DNA of 64,000 nucleotides from Thauera sedimentorum. Its GTDB lineage: Bacteria > Pseudomonadota > Gammaproteobacteria > Burkholderiales > Rhodocyclaceae. A program made the position numbers and the translations under genes. A model generated the notes under the pieces. That model was not told the origin of the DNA and ran no database searches. It saw nothing but the letters and a program-made list of their open reading frames with translations. Shown in pieces: positions 50,929 through 59,921 of the stretch. Location of the stretch: positions 1,470,586 through 1,534,585 of the forward strand of contig NZ_JACTAH010000002.1 in NCBI RefSeq assembly GCF_014489115.1. Direction: 5' to 3'. The first letter of the stretch is position 1; the number at the start of each line of letters is the position of its first letter.

Positions 50929-51281
50929 CTTGCGGGTTCGATGCGGCGAAAGCTGCGGTAGTGATCGGCAGTGTAGTAGAACACCTCGGGCGGCTGCCCG
51001 CCGGTGACGATGCGCCGCGCACCGCGATCGCGGGCGCCGGGCGTCGGGACGGTGTATTCGCGGTAGTAGCCGCGCGGGCGCTCGGGCAGCAGGCGTTCAC
51101 GATTGTGGAACACGCTGCCGTCCTTGCGGTACGGGAAAGGGCCGCCGGACTGGATCAGCGCCAGCGTGGCGTGTGCCTCGGGCGGCAGACCGTCGCCCGG
51201 CCCGGCAGGCGGCGCGCACGCGGCTAGGGCGGTGGCCAGCGCGAACAGCAGGGCGAGCAGCCAGGAACCGGTGATGCGCAT
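50925..51281 (-). CDS. Secreted barnase-like ribonuclease, lipoprotein signal
   Basis: The 118-residue product has an N-terminal signal ending in a lipobox LAAC with Cys22, then a microbial ribonuclease (N1/T1/barnase) domain: FHNRERLLPERPRGYYREYTVPTPG, with the catalytic Glu75, Arg90 in GARRIVTGG and His107 in TADHYRSF. The catalytic trio of the family is therefore present. It should be exported and possibly lipid-anchored, acting outside the cytoplasm, with barstar encoded next to it as immunity. No clear ribosome site precedes ATG 51281, and the response-regulator gene ends 12 bases upstream. Confidence 0.9.
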   Translation of the reverse strand: MRITGSWLLALLFALATALAACAPPAGPGDGLPPEAHATLALIQSGGPFPYRKDGSVFHNRERLLPERPRGYYREYTVPTPGARDRGARRIVTGGQPPEVFYYTADHYRSFRRIEPAR

Positions 51282-51293
51282 CGAAATGGTGAG

Positions 51294-52943
51294 TCAGGCG
51301 GCGTCGCGCGTACCGCGCGCGGTGTCGCGCGGCTGTATGGCGTACTTCTGGAACAGGCTGTGCATGAAGCCCGAGATCGCCGCCAGCCGCGGGCTGGCCG
51401 GGTCGTAGCGGCGGGCGCGGGCGATCAGCGCCCCGGCCTGGCTGGCGAAGCGTTCGTTCCAGCCGCGGTGCTCCACATGGCGCAGCAGGGCGAGCGCAGC
51501 GTTGAACAGCACGTGCGGGTTGCCGGGCATCTTGCGCACCGCGCTCATCATCTCGCTCACTGCGCCGTCGAAGTCGCCTGCCTTGGCCTTGGCGGCGCCG
51601 CGCGAGATCAGGCTGCGCACTTCGTCGCGGGTGCGTTCTTCCAGCTCATCGGCAAGCAGTTCGCGCCCGCGTGCGCGCAGCGCCGCCCGGGTGGTTTCCA
51701 CCGTGCGCTCGTCGGCCGCGTTGCGCAGGATGTCGAGCACCAGTTCGCTGCCTTCGGCCTCGAGGTCGTTGTCGAAGCAGGCCTTGACCAGTTCCTGCTT
51801 CAAGCCGGTCGACAGCTCGCCGCTGTCCGCCCCGGTGACCACGGCTTCATGCAGCACGGCGCGGGCCTTGTCGGGTTCGCCGGTGCCGGCGTGGTAGAGC
51901 GCCCGGGCGAGCGCGGCGCAGATCGGTGTCTTGGCCTGGCCGCCCATGCTGCGCTCGAGGTCGCGGATGGTGGCGCGTGCTTCTTCAGTGCGCCCCTGGC
52001 CGAGCTGCGCCTGCACCAGGCGGACATGATCCTCGGGGTCGCGGAAGTCCGACACCTTGCCCTTGCGCACCACTTCGGCCAGAGCCTGCTCGGCACGCTC
52101 GAGATCGCCGACTTCCAGCGCGATCTCGCCCAGATGGCGCAGGCGGCCGACGCGATGCGGCGAGCGCTTGGTGGCCGCGACCAGCGCATCGCGCGCCTCG
52201 CTCTGGCGGCCGGCCTGTTCGCGGCAACGGGCCAGTAGGTCGTAAGCGTCGATGTAATAGTCGTGCTCGGCGACCAGGCCGGTGAGGACTTCCTCGGCGT
52301 CCGTGTAGTGCTTGCGCAGCATCTTGATGCGCGCCAGGCCGAGACGCGCCCAGGGCAGATCCTTGTCCCGCAGCGCCTGACGGTAGGCGGCTTCGGCCTG
52401 ATCGACCTGGCCGATCGACAGATGCAGTTCGGCCTGCAGGCGCAGCAGGTCGGTGGCGTGGCGCGGATGCTCGGTTTCTGCCTGCTTGAGCAGTTCCACC
52501 GCCCCGAGCGGATCGCCCATCTCGATGCGACGGTAGGCGGGCATGAAGATGTCCCGCTTGTCGAGGGCGCGCTGCAGGCGCTGGCGCAGCGCATGGGCGG
52601 CCAGCGGCTTGAGCACGTAGTCGTTGGGTGCGAGTTCGGCGGTGCTCACCACGCGCTCGTAGTTGCGCTCGCCGGTGACCATCACGAAGAGCGTGGCGAG
52701 GGGGATGATCTCGTTGGTGCGCAGGTCTTCGAGCAGGTGCTGCCCGTCCTGGCCCTCGCCCAGGTTGAACTCGCAGAGCACGATGTCGAAGCGCGTTTCG
52801 CGCAGCTTGCGGATGGCGGCAGCCGCACTGGGGGCGAGCTCCACCGTGCCGATGCCGAAGCTGCCCAGCATGGTGCGCAACTGCGCGCGCATGCCGGCGT
52901 TGGCATCGATGACCAGCACGGAAACGCTTGCGAAATCGGCCAT
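51294..52943 (-). CDS. Response-regulator receiver / TPR protein with Glu at the phosphosite
   Basis: The 549-residue protein has an N-terminal CheY-like receiver (about 7-125) and then a long TPR-type helical region (about 140-535: repeats such as LLRLQAELHLSIGQVDQAEAAYRQAL and LGEIALEVGDLERAEQAL). In the receiver the acidic residue Asp13, Thr90 and Lys112 are in place, but the phosphoacceptor position reads Glu58 in FDIVLCEFNLGEG, where Asp is usual. This suggests it cannot be phosphorylated normally and may mimic the active state. ATG 52943 (MADFASV) was preferred over a longer frame to 53063. No output DNA-binding domain is present. Confidence 0.9.
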   Translation of the reverse strand: MADFASVSVLVIDANAGMRAQLRTMLGSFGIGTVELAPSAAAAIRKLRETRFDIVLCEFNLGEGQDGQHLLEDLRTNEIIPLATLFVMVTGERNYERVVSTAELAPNDYVLKPLAAHALRQRLQRALDKRDIFMPAYRRIEMGDPLGAVELLKQAETEHPRHATDLLRLQAELHLSIGQVDQAEAAYRQALRDKDLPWARLGLARIKMLRKHYTDAEEVLTGLVAEHDYYIDAYDLLARCREQAGRQSEARDALVAATKRSPHRVGRLRHLGEIALEVGDLERAEQALAEVVRKGKVSDFRDPEDHVRLVQAQLGQGRTEEARATIRDLERSMGGQAKTPICAALARALYHAGTGEPDKARAVLHEAVVTGADSGELSTGLKQELVKACFDNDLEAEGSELVLDILRNAADERTVETTRAALRARGRELLADELEERTRDEVRSLISRGAAKAKAGDFDGAVSEMMSAVRKMPGNPHVLFNAALALLRHVEHRGWNERFASQAGALIARARRYDPASPRLAAISGFMHSLFQKYAIQPRDTARGTRDAA

Positions 52944-53034
52944 GGTCGGGAGTCTGTGCGGTGGGCGAGAGGGTGGCGGTCCCGGATATATCGGCGGAAA
53001 ACGGGGGTGTCTTGAGCGCCCGCCGTAAACGAAC

Positions 53035-53064
53035 GATGGGCGAACGGTTGCCCGTTCGCCCATC
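53035..53064 (-). terminator. Hairpin terminator downstream of aspS
   Basis: A perfect 13-bp stem (53035-53047 and 53052-53064) around a four-base loop lies 24 bases after the aspS stop. On the minus strand it is followed by GTTCGTTT, a weak U-rich tail. The position and stem strength fit a transcription terminator for aspS. Confidence 0.7.
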
Positions 53065-53088
53065 TTGCCACAAGCGCCACGGGCAGGA

Positions 53089-54888
53089 TCAGCCGCGGGC
53101 GACCTCGACCTGGGTCTCCACCTTCTGACGCAGGCGCACGTGCAGCTCGCGCAGCTGCTTCTCGTCGACCTCGGAGGGGGCGTCGGTGAGCAGGCACTGG
53201 GCGCGCTGAGTCTTGGGGAAGGCGATCACGTCGCGGATCGATTCTGCGCCGGTCATCAGCGTGACGATGCGGTCCAGGCCGAAGGCCAGGCCGCCGTGCG
53301 GCGGCGCGCCGTACTTGAGCGCGTCGAGCAGGAAGCCGAACTTGGCCTGCTGCTCCTCGGGGCCGATGTTGAGCGCCTCGAAGACCTCGGCCTGAACGTC
53401 GGCGCGGTGGATACGCACCGAGCCGCCGCCGATTTCCCAGCCGTTGAGCGCGAGGTCGTAGGCCTTGGCCAGGCACTCGCCCGGATTGCTCTTGAGCAGT
53501 TCCAGGTGGCCGTCCTTCGGGCTGGTGAAGGGGTGGTGGCAGGCGGTCCAGCGCTTGTCGTCCTCGTCGTACTCGAACATCGGGAAGTCCACCACCCACA
53601 CCGGGCACCAGGCCTCGCCGGTGACATAGCCCTTCTCGTGGCCGAGCTTGACGCGCAGCGCGCCCAGCGCGTCGTTGACCACCTTGGTCTTGTCGGCGCC
53701 GAAGAAGATCAGGTCGCCGGACTGCGCGCCGGTACGCTCCAGGATGGTGGTGAGCGCCTTCTCGTGCAGGTTCTTGACGATCGGCGACTGCAGGCCTTCC
53801 TCGTTGGGCTTGGTTGCGTCATTGACCTTGATGTAGGCCAGGCCCTTGGCGCCGTAGATGCCGACGAACTTGGTGAATTCGTCGATCTCGCCGCGGGTCA
53901 GGCTGTTGCCGCCGGGCACGCGCATCGCCGCCACGCGCCCGCCGCTGGTGGCCGGGCCGGAGAACACCTTGAAGGCCACGTCGGCCACCGCATCGGTGAC
54001 GTCGACCAGTTCCAGGGTGACGCGCAGGTCGGGCTTGTCGGAGCCGTAGCGGCGCATCGCCTCGGCATAGGTCATGCGCGGGAAGGGGGCGGGCAGTTCG
54101 ACCGCGAGCGACTCGCGGAACACGAAGCGGATCATCTCTTCGACCAGCGCGGTGATCTGCTGCTCGTCCATGAAGGAGGTTTCCAGGTCGACCTGGGTGA
54201 ACTCGGGCTGACGGTCGGCGCGCAGGTCCTCGTCGCGGAAGCACTTGGTGATCTGGTAGTAGCGGTCGTAGCCGGCCACCATCAGCAGCTGCTTGAAGAG
54301 CTGCGGCGACTGCGGCAGGGCGAAGAACTGGCCCGGATGCACGCGCGAGGGCACCAGGTAGTCGCGTGCGCCTTCCGGGGTGCTCTTGGTCAGCATCGGG
54401 GTTTCGACGTCGATGAAACCCTGGGCGTCGAGGAAGCGGCGGAAGGCCATCGCCACCTTGTAGCGCAGCATCAGGTTCTTCTGCATCTGCGGGCGGCGCA
54501 GGTCGATGACGCGGTGGGTGAGGCGTACGTTCTCCGACAGGTTGTCGTCGTCGAGCTGGAAGGGCGGGGTGGCTGCGGCGTTGAGGACTTCGATGTCCTG
54601 GCACAGCACCTCGATCTCGCCCGAGGTCAGGTTGGCGTTCTCGGTGCCGGCCGGGCGGCGGCGCACGCGGCCGCTCATCTTCAGCACGAACTCGTTGCGC
54701 ACCGATTCGGCAATGGCGAACATCTCCGGACGGTCCGGATCGCAGACCACCTGCACCAGGCCTTCACGGTCGCGCAGGTCGATGAAGATCACCCCGCCGT
54801 GGTCGCGGCGGCGATGCACCCAGCCGCAGAGGGTGACGGTCTGGTCGAGGTCGGCGGCGGTTACCTGGCCGCAGTAGTGGGTTCGCAT
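53089..54888 (-). CDS. aspS: Aspartyl-tRNA synthetase (bacterial type)
   Basis: The 599-residue class II synthetase charges tRNA-Asp (and perhaps tRNA-Asn). It starts [20 protein letters not shown] with the OB anticodon-binding domain ([19 protein letters not shown]). The motif 2 region follows ([20 protein letters not shown]), then the bacterial GAD insertion and motif 3 ([14 protein letters not shown]). ATG 54888 is the standard start; a continuous frame upstream to 55917 is only a shadow of neighbouring genes. In many betaproteobacteria aspS follows the FmdB-like and DUF502 genes, as here. Confidence 0.97.
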   Translation of the reverse strand: MRTHYCGQVTAADLDQTVTLCGWVHRRRDHGGVIFIDLRDREGLVQVVCDPDRPEMFAIAESVRNEFVLKMSGRVRRRPAGTENANLTSGEIEVLCQDIEVLNAAATPPFQLDDDNLSENVRLTHRVIDLRRPQMQKNLMLRYKVAMAFRRFLDAQGFIDVETPMLTKSTPEGARDYLVPSRVHPGQFFALPQSPQLFKQLLMVAGYDRYYQITKCFRDEDLRADRQPEFTQVDLETSFMDEQQITALVEEMIRFVFRESLAVELPAPFPRMTYAEAMRRYGSDKPDLRVTLELVDVTDAVADVAFKVFSGPATSGGRVAAMRVPGGNSLTRGEIDEFTKFVGIYGAKGLAYIKVNDATKPNEEGLQSPIVKNLHEKALTTILERTGAQSGDLIFFGADKTKVVNDALGALRVKLGHEKGYVTGEAWCPVWVVDFPMFEYDEDDKRWTACHHPFTSPKDGHLELLKSNPGECLAKAYDLALNGWEIGGGSVRIHRADVQAEVFEALNIGPEEQQAKFGFLLDALKYGAPPHGGLAFGLDRIVTLMTGAESIRDVIAFPKTQRAQCLLTDAPSEVDEKQLRELHVRLRQKVETQVEVARG

Positions 54889-54950
54889 GGTATCGGTGTT
54901 CCGGCTAGAGACTTGGTGAGATGTGGATGGGGCGCCGTGTCGGGCGCCGG

Positions 54951-55577
54951 TCATTCGTTGAGCAGGGCGGCGCGTGGCGCCAGCGGGCGTGCCGGCGGTG
55001 CCACCACGCCCATGGAGATGATGTACTTGAGCGCCTCGTCCACGCTCATGTCGAGCTCGATGACGTCTTCCCTGGGCATCATCAGGAAGAAGCCCGAGGT
55101 CGGGTTGGGGGTCGTCGGCACATAGACGCTGACATAGTCGCCATGCAGATGGCGGGCCGCATCGCCCCCCGGCTTGCCGGTGAGAAAGGCGATGGTCCAT
55201 GAGCCCTGACGCGGGTATTGCACCAGCAGGGCCTTGCGGAAGGCCTGGCCGCTGCTGGAGAACAGGGTGTCGGAGACCTGCTTGACGCCGTAGTAGAGCG
55301 ACTTCACCACCGGGATGCGGGCGAGCAGCGCCTCCCAGTAGGCGACCAGGCGCTGCCCGAGCACGTTGGCCGCCACCAGCCCGGTGATCAGCACGATCAG
55401 CACACTGGCCACCAGCCCGATGCCGGGGATGTTGAAGCCCAGTATCGCCCTCGGCTGCAGTCCATTGGGCAGCCACTCGATGAGTTGGTCGAGGGTGCCG
55501 ACGATCCAGGCCAGCACCATGAAGGTGATGACCAGGGGAATCCAGATCAGCAGGCCGGTGACGAAGTACTTCTTCAC
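54951..55577 (-). CDS. DUF502 family membrane protein
   Basis: The 208-residue inner-membrane protein has two membrane segments (about 5-27, [20 protein letters not shown], and 50-73, [20 protein letters not shown]) and then a conserved soluble part with [39 protein letters not shown] and SMGVVAPP. These are the landmarks of DUF502. The function of the family is unknown. It stands 12 bases downstream of the FmdB-like gene and 62 bases upstream of aspS, the usual order. Confidence 0.92.
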   Translation of the reverse strand: MKKYFVTGLLIWIPLVITFMVLAWIVGTLDQLIEWLPNGLQPRAILGFNIPGIGLVASVLIVLITGLVAANVLGQRLVAYWEALLARIPVVKSLYYGVKQVSDTLFSSSGQAFRKALLVQYPRQGSWTIAFLTGKPGGDAARHLHGDYVSVYVPTTPNPTSGFFLMMPREDVIELDMSVDEALKYIISMGVVAPPARPLAPRAALLNE

Positions 55578-55589
55578 GTGATTGCCGGT

Positions 55590-55853
55590 TCAGGACGGGT
55601 GACAGGCGCAGCTGCCGCCGCAGCCGGCGGCGGCCGGCGTTTCGGCGGGCTTCGCCGGGGCGGATGAGCTCCCACCCTTGAAGTCGGTGGCGTACCAGCC
55701 ATTGCCCTTGAGCTGGAAACCGGCCGCCGAGAGCATCTTGACGTAGGTGTCCTTGCCGCAGGACGGGCAGGTGTCGAGCAGCGGATCGCTCATCTTCTGC
55801 ATGTGTTCCTTCTGGAACCCGCAGCTCTCGCAACGATATTCGTAAATGGGCAT
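55590..55853 (-). CDS. FmdB-like zinc-ribbon regulatory protein
   Basis: The 87-residue protein has the FmdB opening [20 protein letters not shown], a first CxxC (CESC), a second CxxC (CPSCG) and [21 protein letters not shown], typical of the family. The C-terminus is Ala/Pro-rich and ends in [10 protein letters not shown], with extra cysteines. It probably binds zinc; its regulatory target is unknown. It is the first gene of the unit with DUF502 and aspS. AAGG/GGAGG-like sequence lies just upstream of ATG 55853 (CCGGAGGTCGTC on the minus strand). Confidence 0.92.
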   Translation of the reverse strand: MPIYEYRCESCGFQKEHMQKMSDPLLDTCPSCGKDTYVKMLSAAGFQLKGNGWYATDFKGGSSSAPAKPAETPAAAGCGGSCACHPS

Positions 55854-55980
55854 GACGACCTCCGGAAAGGCAAGCGCGTAAGTCTAACGCAACGCAGCAT
55901 AAGGGAAAAGAAAGCACGGGCGTGCGGCCCTGCGCCGGATGTGGGGGCGCTGGGCGAGCGTTTCAAGCGGTTCGGCCGGA

Positions 55981-56832
55981 TCAGAATCCGCCGAGATAGG
56001 CCCGTGTGATGGCCTCGCCCCAGAACAGCGCCAGCACGCCGGCGGCGGCAAGATAGGGGCCGAAGGGGATGGGGACGCTGCGTCCGTGGCGGGCGAAGAC
56101 GATGAGGCCGATGCCGACCACTGCGCCGACCAACGAGGAGAGCAGGATGGTCAGCGGCAGCACTTGCCAGCCCAGCCAGGCGCCGATGGCTGCGAGCAGC
56201 TTGAAGTCGCCGTAGCCCATGCCTTCCTTGCCCGTGACGAGCTTGAACAGCCAGTAGACCGACCACAGCGAGAGATAGCCGGCCATCGCGCCCACCACCG
56301 CGCTGGAGAGATCGGTGTAAGTGCCGACAAGGTTGAATGCCAGGCCCAGCCACAGCAGCGGCAGGGTCAGGTCGTCGGGCAGGAGTTGGGTGTCCAGGTC
56401 GATGAAGGCCAGCGCCACCATCACCCACAGGAAGACGATCGCCCCCGCGGCGGCTAGGCCGAAACCGAAGTGCCAGGCAGCGTAGCCGGCCAGGGCTGCC
56501 GACAGGAGTTCCACGACCGGATAGCGGCCGCTGATCGGCGCGCTGCAGTGCCGGCAGCGTCCGCGCAGGACCAGGTAGCTGATCACCGGGATGTTCTCGA
56601 GCGCGGTGATCAGGTGGCCGCAATGCGGGCAGCGCGAGCGCGGCGTGGCGAGATTGAAGCGTTCGGCCGCAGGTGGCTCCTCGCCGCGCAGCTCGGCGGC
56701 CTGGGCGTGCCAGTCGCGCTCCAGCATGCGCGGCAGGCGGTGGATCACCACGTTGAGGAAGCTGCCGACGAACAGGCCGAGCAGTGCGGCCAGCGTCGTG
56801 AAGGCGAGCGGCTCGCGCAGGAATTCGATCAT
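55981..56832 (-). CDS. pilD: Type IV prepilin peptidase / N-methyltransferase
   Basis: The 283-residue inner-membrane enzyme cleaves and N-methylates type IV prepilins. It has the N-terminal zinc-binding cysteines (CPHCGHLITA and CRHCSAPISGRYP), about eight membrane segments and the two catalytic aspartates in FIDLDTQLLPDDLTLPLLW and GMGYGDFKLLAAIGAWLGW. It ends the pilB-pilC-pilD unit, 53 bases after pilC. Length and motif order are normal. Confidence 0.96.
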   Translation of the reverse strand: MIEFLREPLAFTTLAALLGLFVGSFLNVVIHRLPRMLERDWHAQAAELRGEEPPAAERFNLATPRSRCPHCGHLITALENIPVISYLVLRGRCRHCSAPISGRYPVVELLSAALAGYAAWHFGFGLAAAGAIVFLWVMVALAFIDLDTQLLPDDLTLPLLWLGLAFNLVGTYTDLSSAVVGAMAGYLSLWSVYWLFKLVTGKEGMGYGDFKLLAAIGAWLGWQVLPLTILLSSLVGAVVGIGLIVFARHGRSVPIPFGPYLAAAGVLALFWGEAITRAYLGGF

Positions 56833-56885
56833 GAGGAGGCGGGGGCAGGCCGCCCGGTTGGTTTACCGGGCGGCAGGAGATGAGG

Positions 56886-58121
56886 TCAGATGACGGAACC
56901 GAGCTTGAAGATCGGCAGGTACATGGCAATCACGAGACCACCGATGACCGTGCCGAGGAAGACCATGATGATCGGCTCGAGCAGTTGCGACAGGCCGGCG
57001 ACCGCGTCATCGACCTCCTGCTCGAAGAAGTCGGCGACCTTGGCGAGCATGGAGTCGAGCTGGCCGGACTCCTCGCCGATCGACACCATCTGCACCACCA
57101 TGGTCGGGAACACCTCGGCGTTCTGCATGGCGACGGTGAGGCTGGTGCCGGTGCTGACCTCGTTCTGGATCTGCCTGGTGGCCGTCAGGTAAATGTAATT
57201 GCCCGAGGCGCCACCGACCGAGTCCAGCGCTTCCACCAGGGGCACGCCGGCGGCGAACATGGTGGACAGCGTGCGCGCCCAGCGCGCCACGGTGGCCTTG
57301 CGGATGACTTCGCCTACGACCGGGAGCTTCAGTACCATGCGATCCAGCGCGATCTGCATCGCGGTTGACCGCTTGTAGGCAAACCCGATGGCGAATACCG
57401 CACCGATCAGCACCCCGAAGATGAGATACCAGTACTCGACGAAGAAGTCGGACATGTTGATGACGATCTGCGTCGGCATCGGCAGGTCGGCACCGAAGCT
57501 GGAGAAGACGCTCTTGAACTCGGGGATGACGAACAGCATCATCACCGCGATCACCAAGGTGGCAACGACCATGACCGCCATCGGGTAGAACAGGGCGGAC
57601 TTGATCTTGGCCTTGATCGCCAGGATCTTCTCCTGGTAGGTGGCGATGCGGTCCAGGAGACTGTCGAGAATGCCGGCCTGCTCGCCGGCAGCCACCAGGT
57701 TGCAGAACAGCTTGTCGAAGTACATGGGATGCTTGCTGAAAGCCTGCGACATGCTAGAACCGGTCTCGATGTCGTTGCGTACTTCGTTGAGCAGCCGGGC
57801 CAGGGCGGGGTTGCCGGAGCCCTTGATGCCGATGTCGAAAGCCTGGAGCAGCGGAACGCCGGACTTCATCATCGTGGCGAGCTGACGGGTGAACAGGGCG
57901 ATGTCCTTCGCGGTGATCTTGCCGCCGCGCGACATCCGCTGCTTCTTCACCTTGGTGGTCATGATGCCCTGCCGACGCAAGGTGGCCTGCACCACGGACT
58001 CCGCTGTGGCGCGCATTTCGCCGCGCACGATCTTGCCGGACTTGTCCTTGCCTTCCCAGTTGAAGAGCACTTCCTTGGGGCCGCCTCTCGCTGCGCGGCC
58101 GGCTTGGGTTGCAGTCGCCAT
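56886..58121 (-). CDS. pilC: Type IV pilus inner-membrane platform protein (T2SF family)
   Basis: The 411-residue protein has the GspF/PilC layout: a basic N-terminal cytoplasmic domain (EVLFNWEGKDKSGKIVRGEM), then two T2SF domains with FTRQLATMMKSGVPLLQAF and, in the second half, WARTLSTMFAAGVPLVEAL. Three membrane segments are visible, including LVIAVMMLFVIPEFKSVF and the C-terminal MVFLGTVIGGLVIAMYLPIF. It anchors the pilus motor ATPase PilB at the inner membrane. It lies 12 bases downstream of pilB. Confidence 0.97.
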   Translation of the reverse strand: MATATQAGRAARGGPKEVLFNWEGKDKSGKIVRGEMRATAESVVQATLRRQGIMTTKVKKQRMSRGGKITAKDIALFTRQLATMMKSGVPLLQAFDIGIKGSGNPALARLLNEVRNDIETGSSMSQAFSKHPMYFDKLFCNLVAAGEQAGILDSLLDRIATYQEKILAIKAKIKSALFYPMAVMVVATLVIAVMMLFVIPEFKSVFSSFGADLPMPTQIVINMSDFFVEYWYLIFGVLIGAVFAIGFAYKRSTAMQIALDRMVLKLPVVGEVIRKATVARWARTLSTMFAAGVPLVEALDSVGGASGNYIYLTATRQIQNEVSTGTSLTVAMQNAEVFPTMVVQMVSIGEESGQLDSMLAKVADFFEQEVDDAVAGLSQLLEPIIMVFLGTVIGGLVIAMYLPIFKLGSVI

Positions 58122-58133
58122 TTAGGTGTCCTT

Positions 58134-59852
58134 CTACTCGTTTGTGGTTGCCAGCACTTCTTCCAGCGACGTGACGCCCTGCTTCACCTTCAGCAGACCG
58201 GACTGACGCAGGTCGCGCACGCCTTCGCGCTGCGCCTGCTCGGCAATATCCATCGAGTTGCCATTGGTCATGATGATATGCGCGATCTCTTCGCTGATCG
58301 GCATCACCTGGTAGATACCGACCCGCCCCTTGTAGCCGCTTCCCTTGCAGCGGTCGCAGCCGACCGGCCCCATCGGCTGCCAGCTGCCGTCCAGGTCGCC
58401 TTCCGAGTAGCCGGCCTGGAGCAGCACCTCGATCGGAATATCGACCGGCTGCTTGCAGGTGCACAGACGCCGAGCGAGGCGCTGGGCGGTGATCATGATC
58501 ACCGAGGAGGCGATGTTGAACGGCGCCACGCCCATGTTCTTCAGGCGCTCGAGCGTGGTGGGCGCATCGTTGGTGTGCAGCGTCGACAGCACGAGGTGGC
58601 CGGTCTGAGCGGCCTTGACCGAGATCTCGGCGGTCTCCAGGTCGCGGATTTCGCCCACCATGATCACGTCCGGATCCTGACGCAGGAAGGCACGCAGCGC
58701 TGCGGCAAAGGTGAGTCCGGCCTTGTCGTTGACGTTAACCTGGTTGATGCCGGGCAGGTTGATTTCCGCCGGGTCCTCGGCGGTGGAGATGTTGACCCCC
58801 GCCTTGTTGAGGATGTTGAGACAGGTGTACAGCGACACCGTCTTGCCCGAGCCGGTGGGGCCGGTTACCAGGATCATGCCGTAAGGGCGCTCGACTGCTT
58901 CCAGCAGGGCCTGCTTCTGATCCGGCTCGTAGCCCAGCGCGTCCACGCCCAGCATCGCCGAGGACGGGTCCAGGATACGCATCACGATCTTCTCGCCGTG
59001 CAGCGTCGGCAGTGTGGATACGCGGAAGTCGATGGCCTTGTTCTTGGACAGCACCAGCTTCATCCGCCCGTCCTGCGGGATGCGCTTCTCGGAGATGTCC
59101 AGCCGCGAGATGACCTTGATGCGCGCGGCGATCTTCTCCTTCAGGACGAGTGGCGGCTGGGCGACTTCGCGCAGCACGCCGTCGGTGCGCACGCGGATGC
59201 GGTAGTACTTCTCGTAGGGTTCGAAGTGGATGTCCGAGGCGCCCTCGTTGATCGCATCGATCAGCACCTTCTGGATGAAGCGAACTACGGGCGCATCGTC
59301 CACCTCGGATGCGGCATCTTCACCTGTCGTCTCGGCCGGACCCTCCTGATCGAGGAGGTCCATGTCGAACTCTTCGCCGGTGAGGTCCTTGAGGCTCTGT
59401 TCGGCAGTTTCGGACAGCGATTCGGCAAGTCGGGCGAGTTTGTCGGCTTCGGCTACGACGAGGTCGACCTGCAGGCCGGTCTGGAAGCGGATCTCGTCGA
59501 GCACCCGCATGTTGGACGGATCGGCGATCGCCACGACCAGGCGGTTCTGGCGTTTGCCGAGGGCGACGACCTGGTGCTTCGATGTGAGCTTGCGGTCGAT
59601 CGCGTCCTTGGGGATATAGGACTTCTCGAACGTGGAGACGTCGAGCAGGGGGTAGCCGAAGGTTTCGGCGGCAAAACGCGCCACTTCGCGGGTACTGATC
59701 AGTCCGCGCTGGGCCAGCTCGATCAGGAAGCCGTTGGTTGAGCCATTGCTCGTTCCGGCAGCGCAACTCAGCGCGTCGGCCTCGGAAAGCCGTCCGTGCT
59801 GGACCAGGGCGCGGGCGAGGCCGCTCAGGGCGGACTGGGGATTGGCTGCCAT
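58134..59852 (-). CDS. pilB: Type IV pilus assembly ATPase
   Basis: The 572-residue motor ATPase has an N-terminal MshEN-like domain (about 10-150), then the secretion ATPase core: ATP-binding GPTGSGKTVSLYTCL, Asp box ISTAEDPAEINLPGINQ, Walker B DPDVIMVGEIRDLETAE and His box LVLSTLHTNDAPTTLERL. A tetracysteine zinc site (CTCKQPV and CDRCKGSG) follows. It powers pilus extension from the cytoplasm. ATG 59852 is preceded by no strong ribosome site but is the family start (MAANPQSAL). Confidence 0.97.
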   Translation of the reverse strand: MAANPQSALSGLARALVQHGRLSEADALSCAAGTSNGSTNGFLIELAQRGLISTREVARFAAETFGYPLLDVSTFEKSYIPKDAIDRKLTSKHQVVALGKRQNRLVVAIADPSNMRVLDEIRFQTGLQVDLVVAEADKLARLAESLSETAEQSLKDLTGEEFDMDLLDQEGPAETTGEDAASEVDDAPVVRFIQKVLIDAINEGASDIHFEPYEKYYRIRVRTDGVLREVAQPPLVLKEKIAARIKVISRLDISEKRIPQDGRMKLVLSKNKAIDFRVSTLPTLHGEKIVMRILDPSSAMLGVDALGYEPDQKQALLEAVERPYGMILVTGPTGSGKTVSLYTCLNILNKAGVNISTAEDPAEINLPGINQVNVNDKAGLTFAAALRAFLRQDPDVIMVGEIRDLETAEISVKAAQTGHLVLSTLHTNDAPTTLERLKNMGVAPFNIASSVIMITAQRLARRLCTCKQPVDIPIEVLLQAGYSEGDLDGSWQPMGPVGCDRCKGSGYKGRVGIYQVMPISEEIAHIIMTNGNSMDIAEQAQREGVRDLRQSGLLKVKQGVTSLEEVLATTNE

Positions 59853-59921
59853 GAGAACGTGGTTAACTAACTGACATTCGATCTTGCACGCCGATCTCCG
59901 GCTTGTAAAGGCCCGTCAGGT

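Noticed and set aside
54889..55917. Continuous frame extending aspS upstream by 343 codons
   Set aside because: It runs through the DUF502 and FmdB-like genes in another frame; aspS has a normal start at 54888 and normal length.
55854..55980. Terminator after pilD (short GCAC/GTGC stem followed by TTTCTTTTCCC on the minus strand)
   Set aside because: The stem is only four base pairs, too weak to call.
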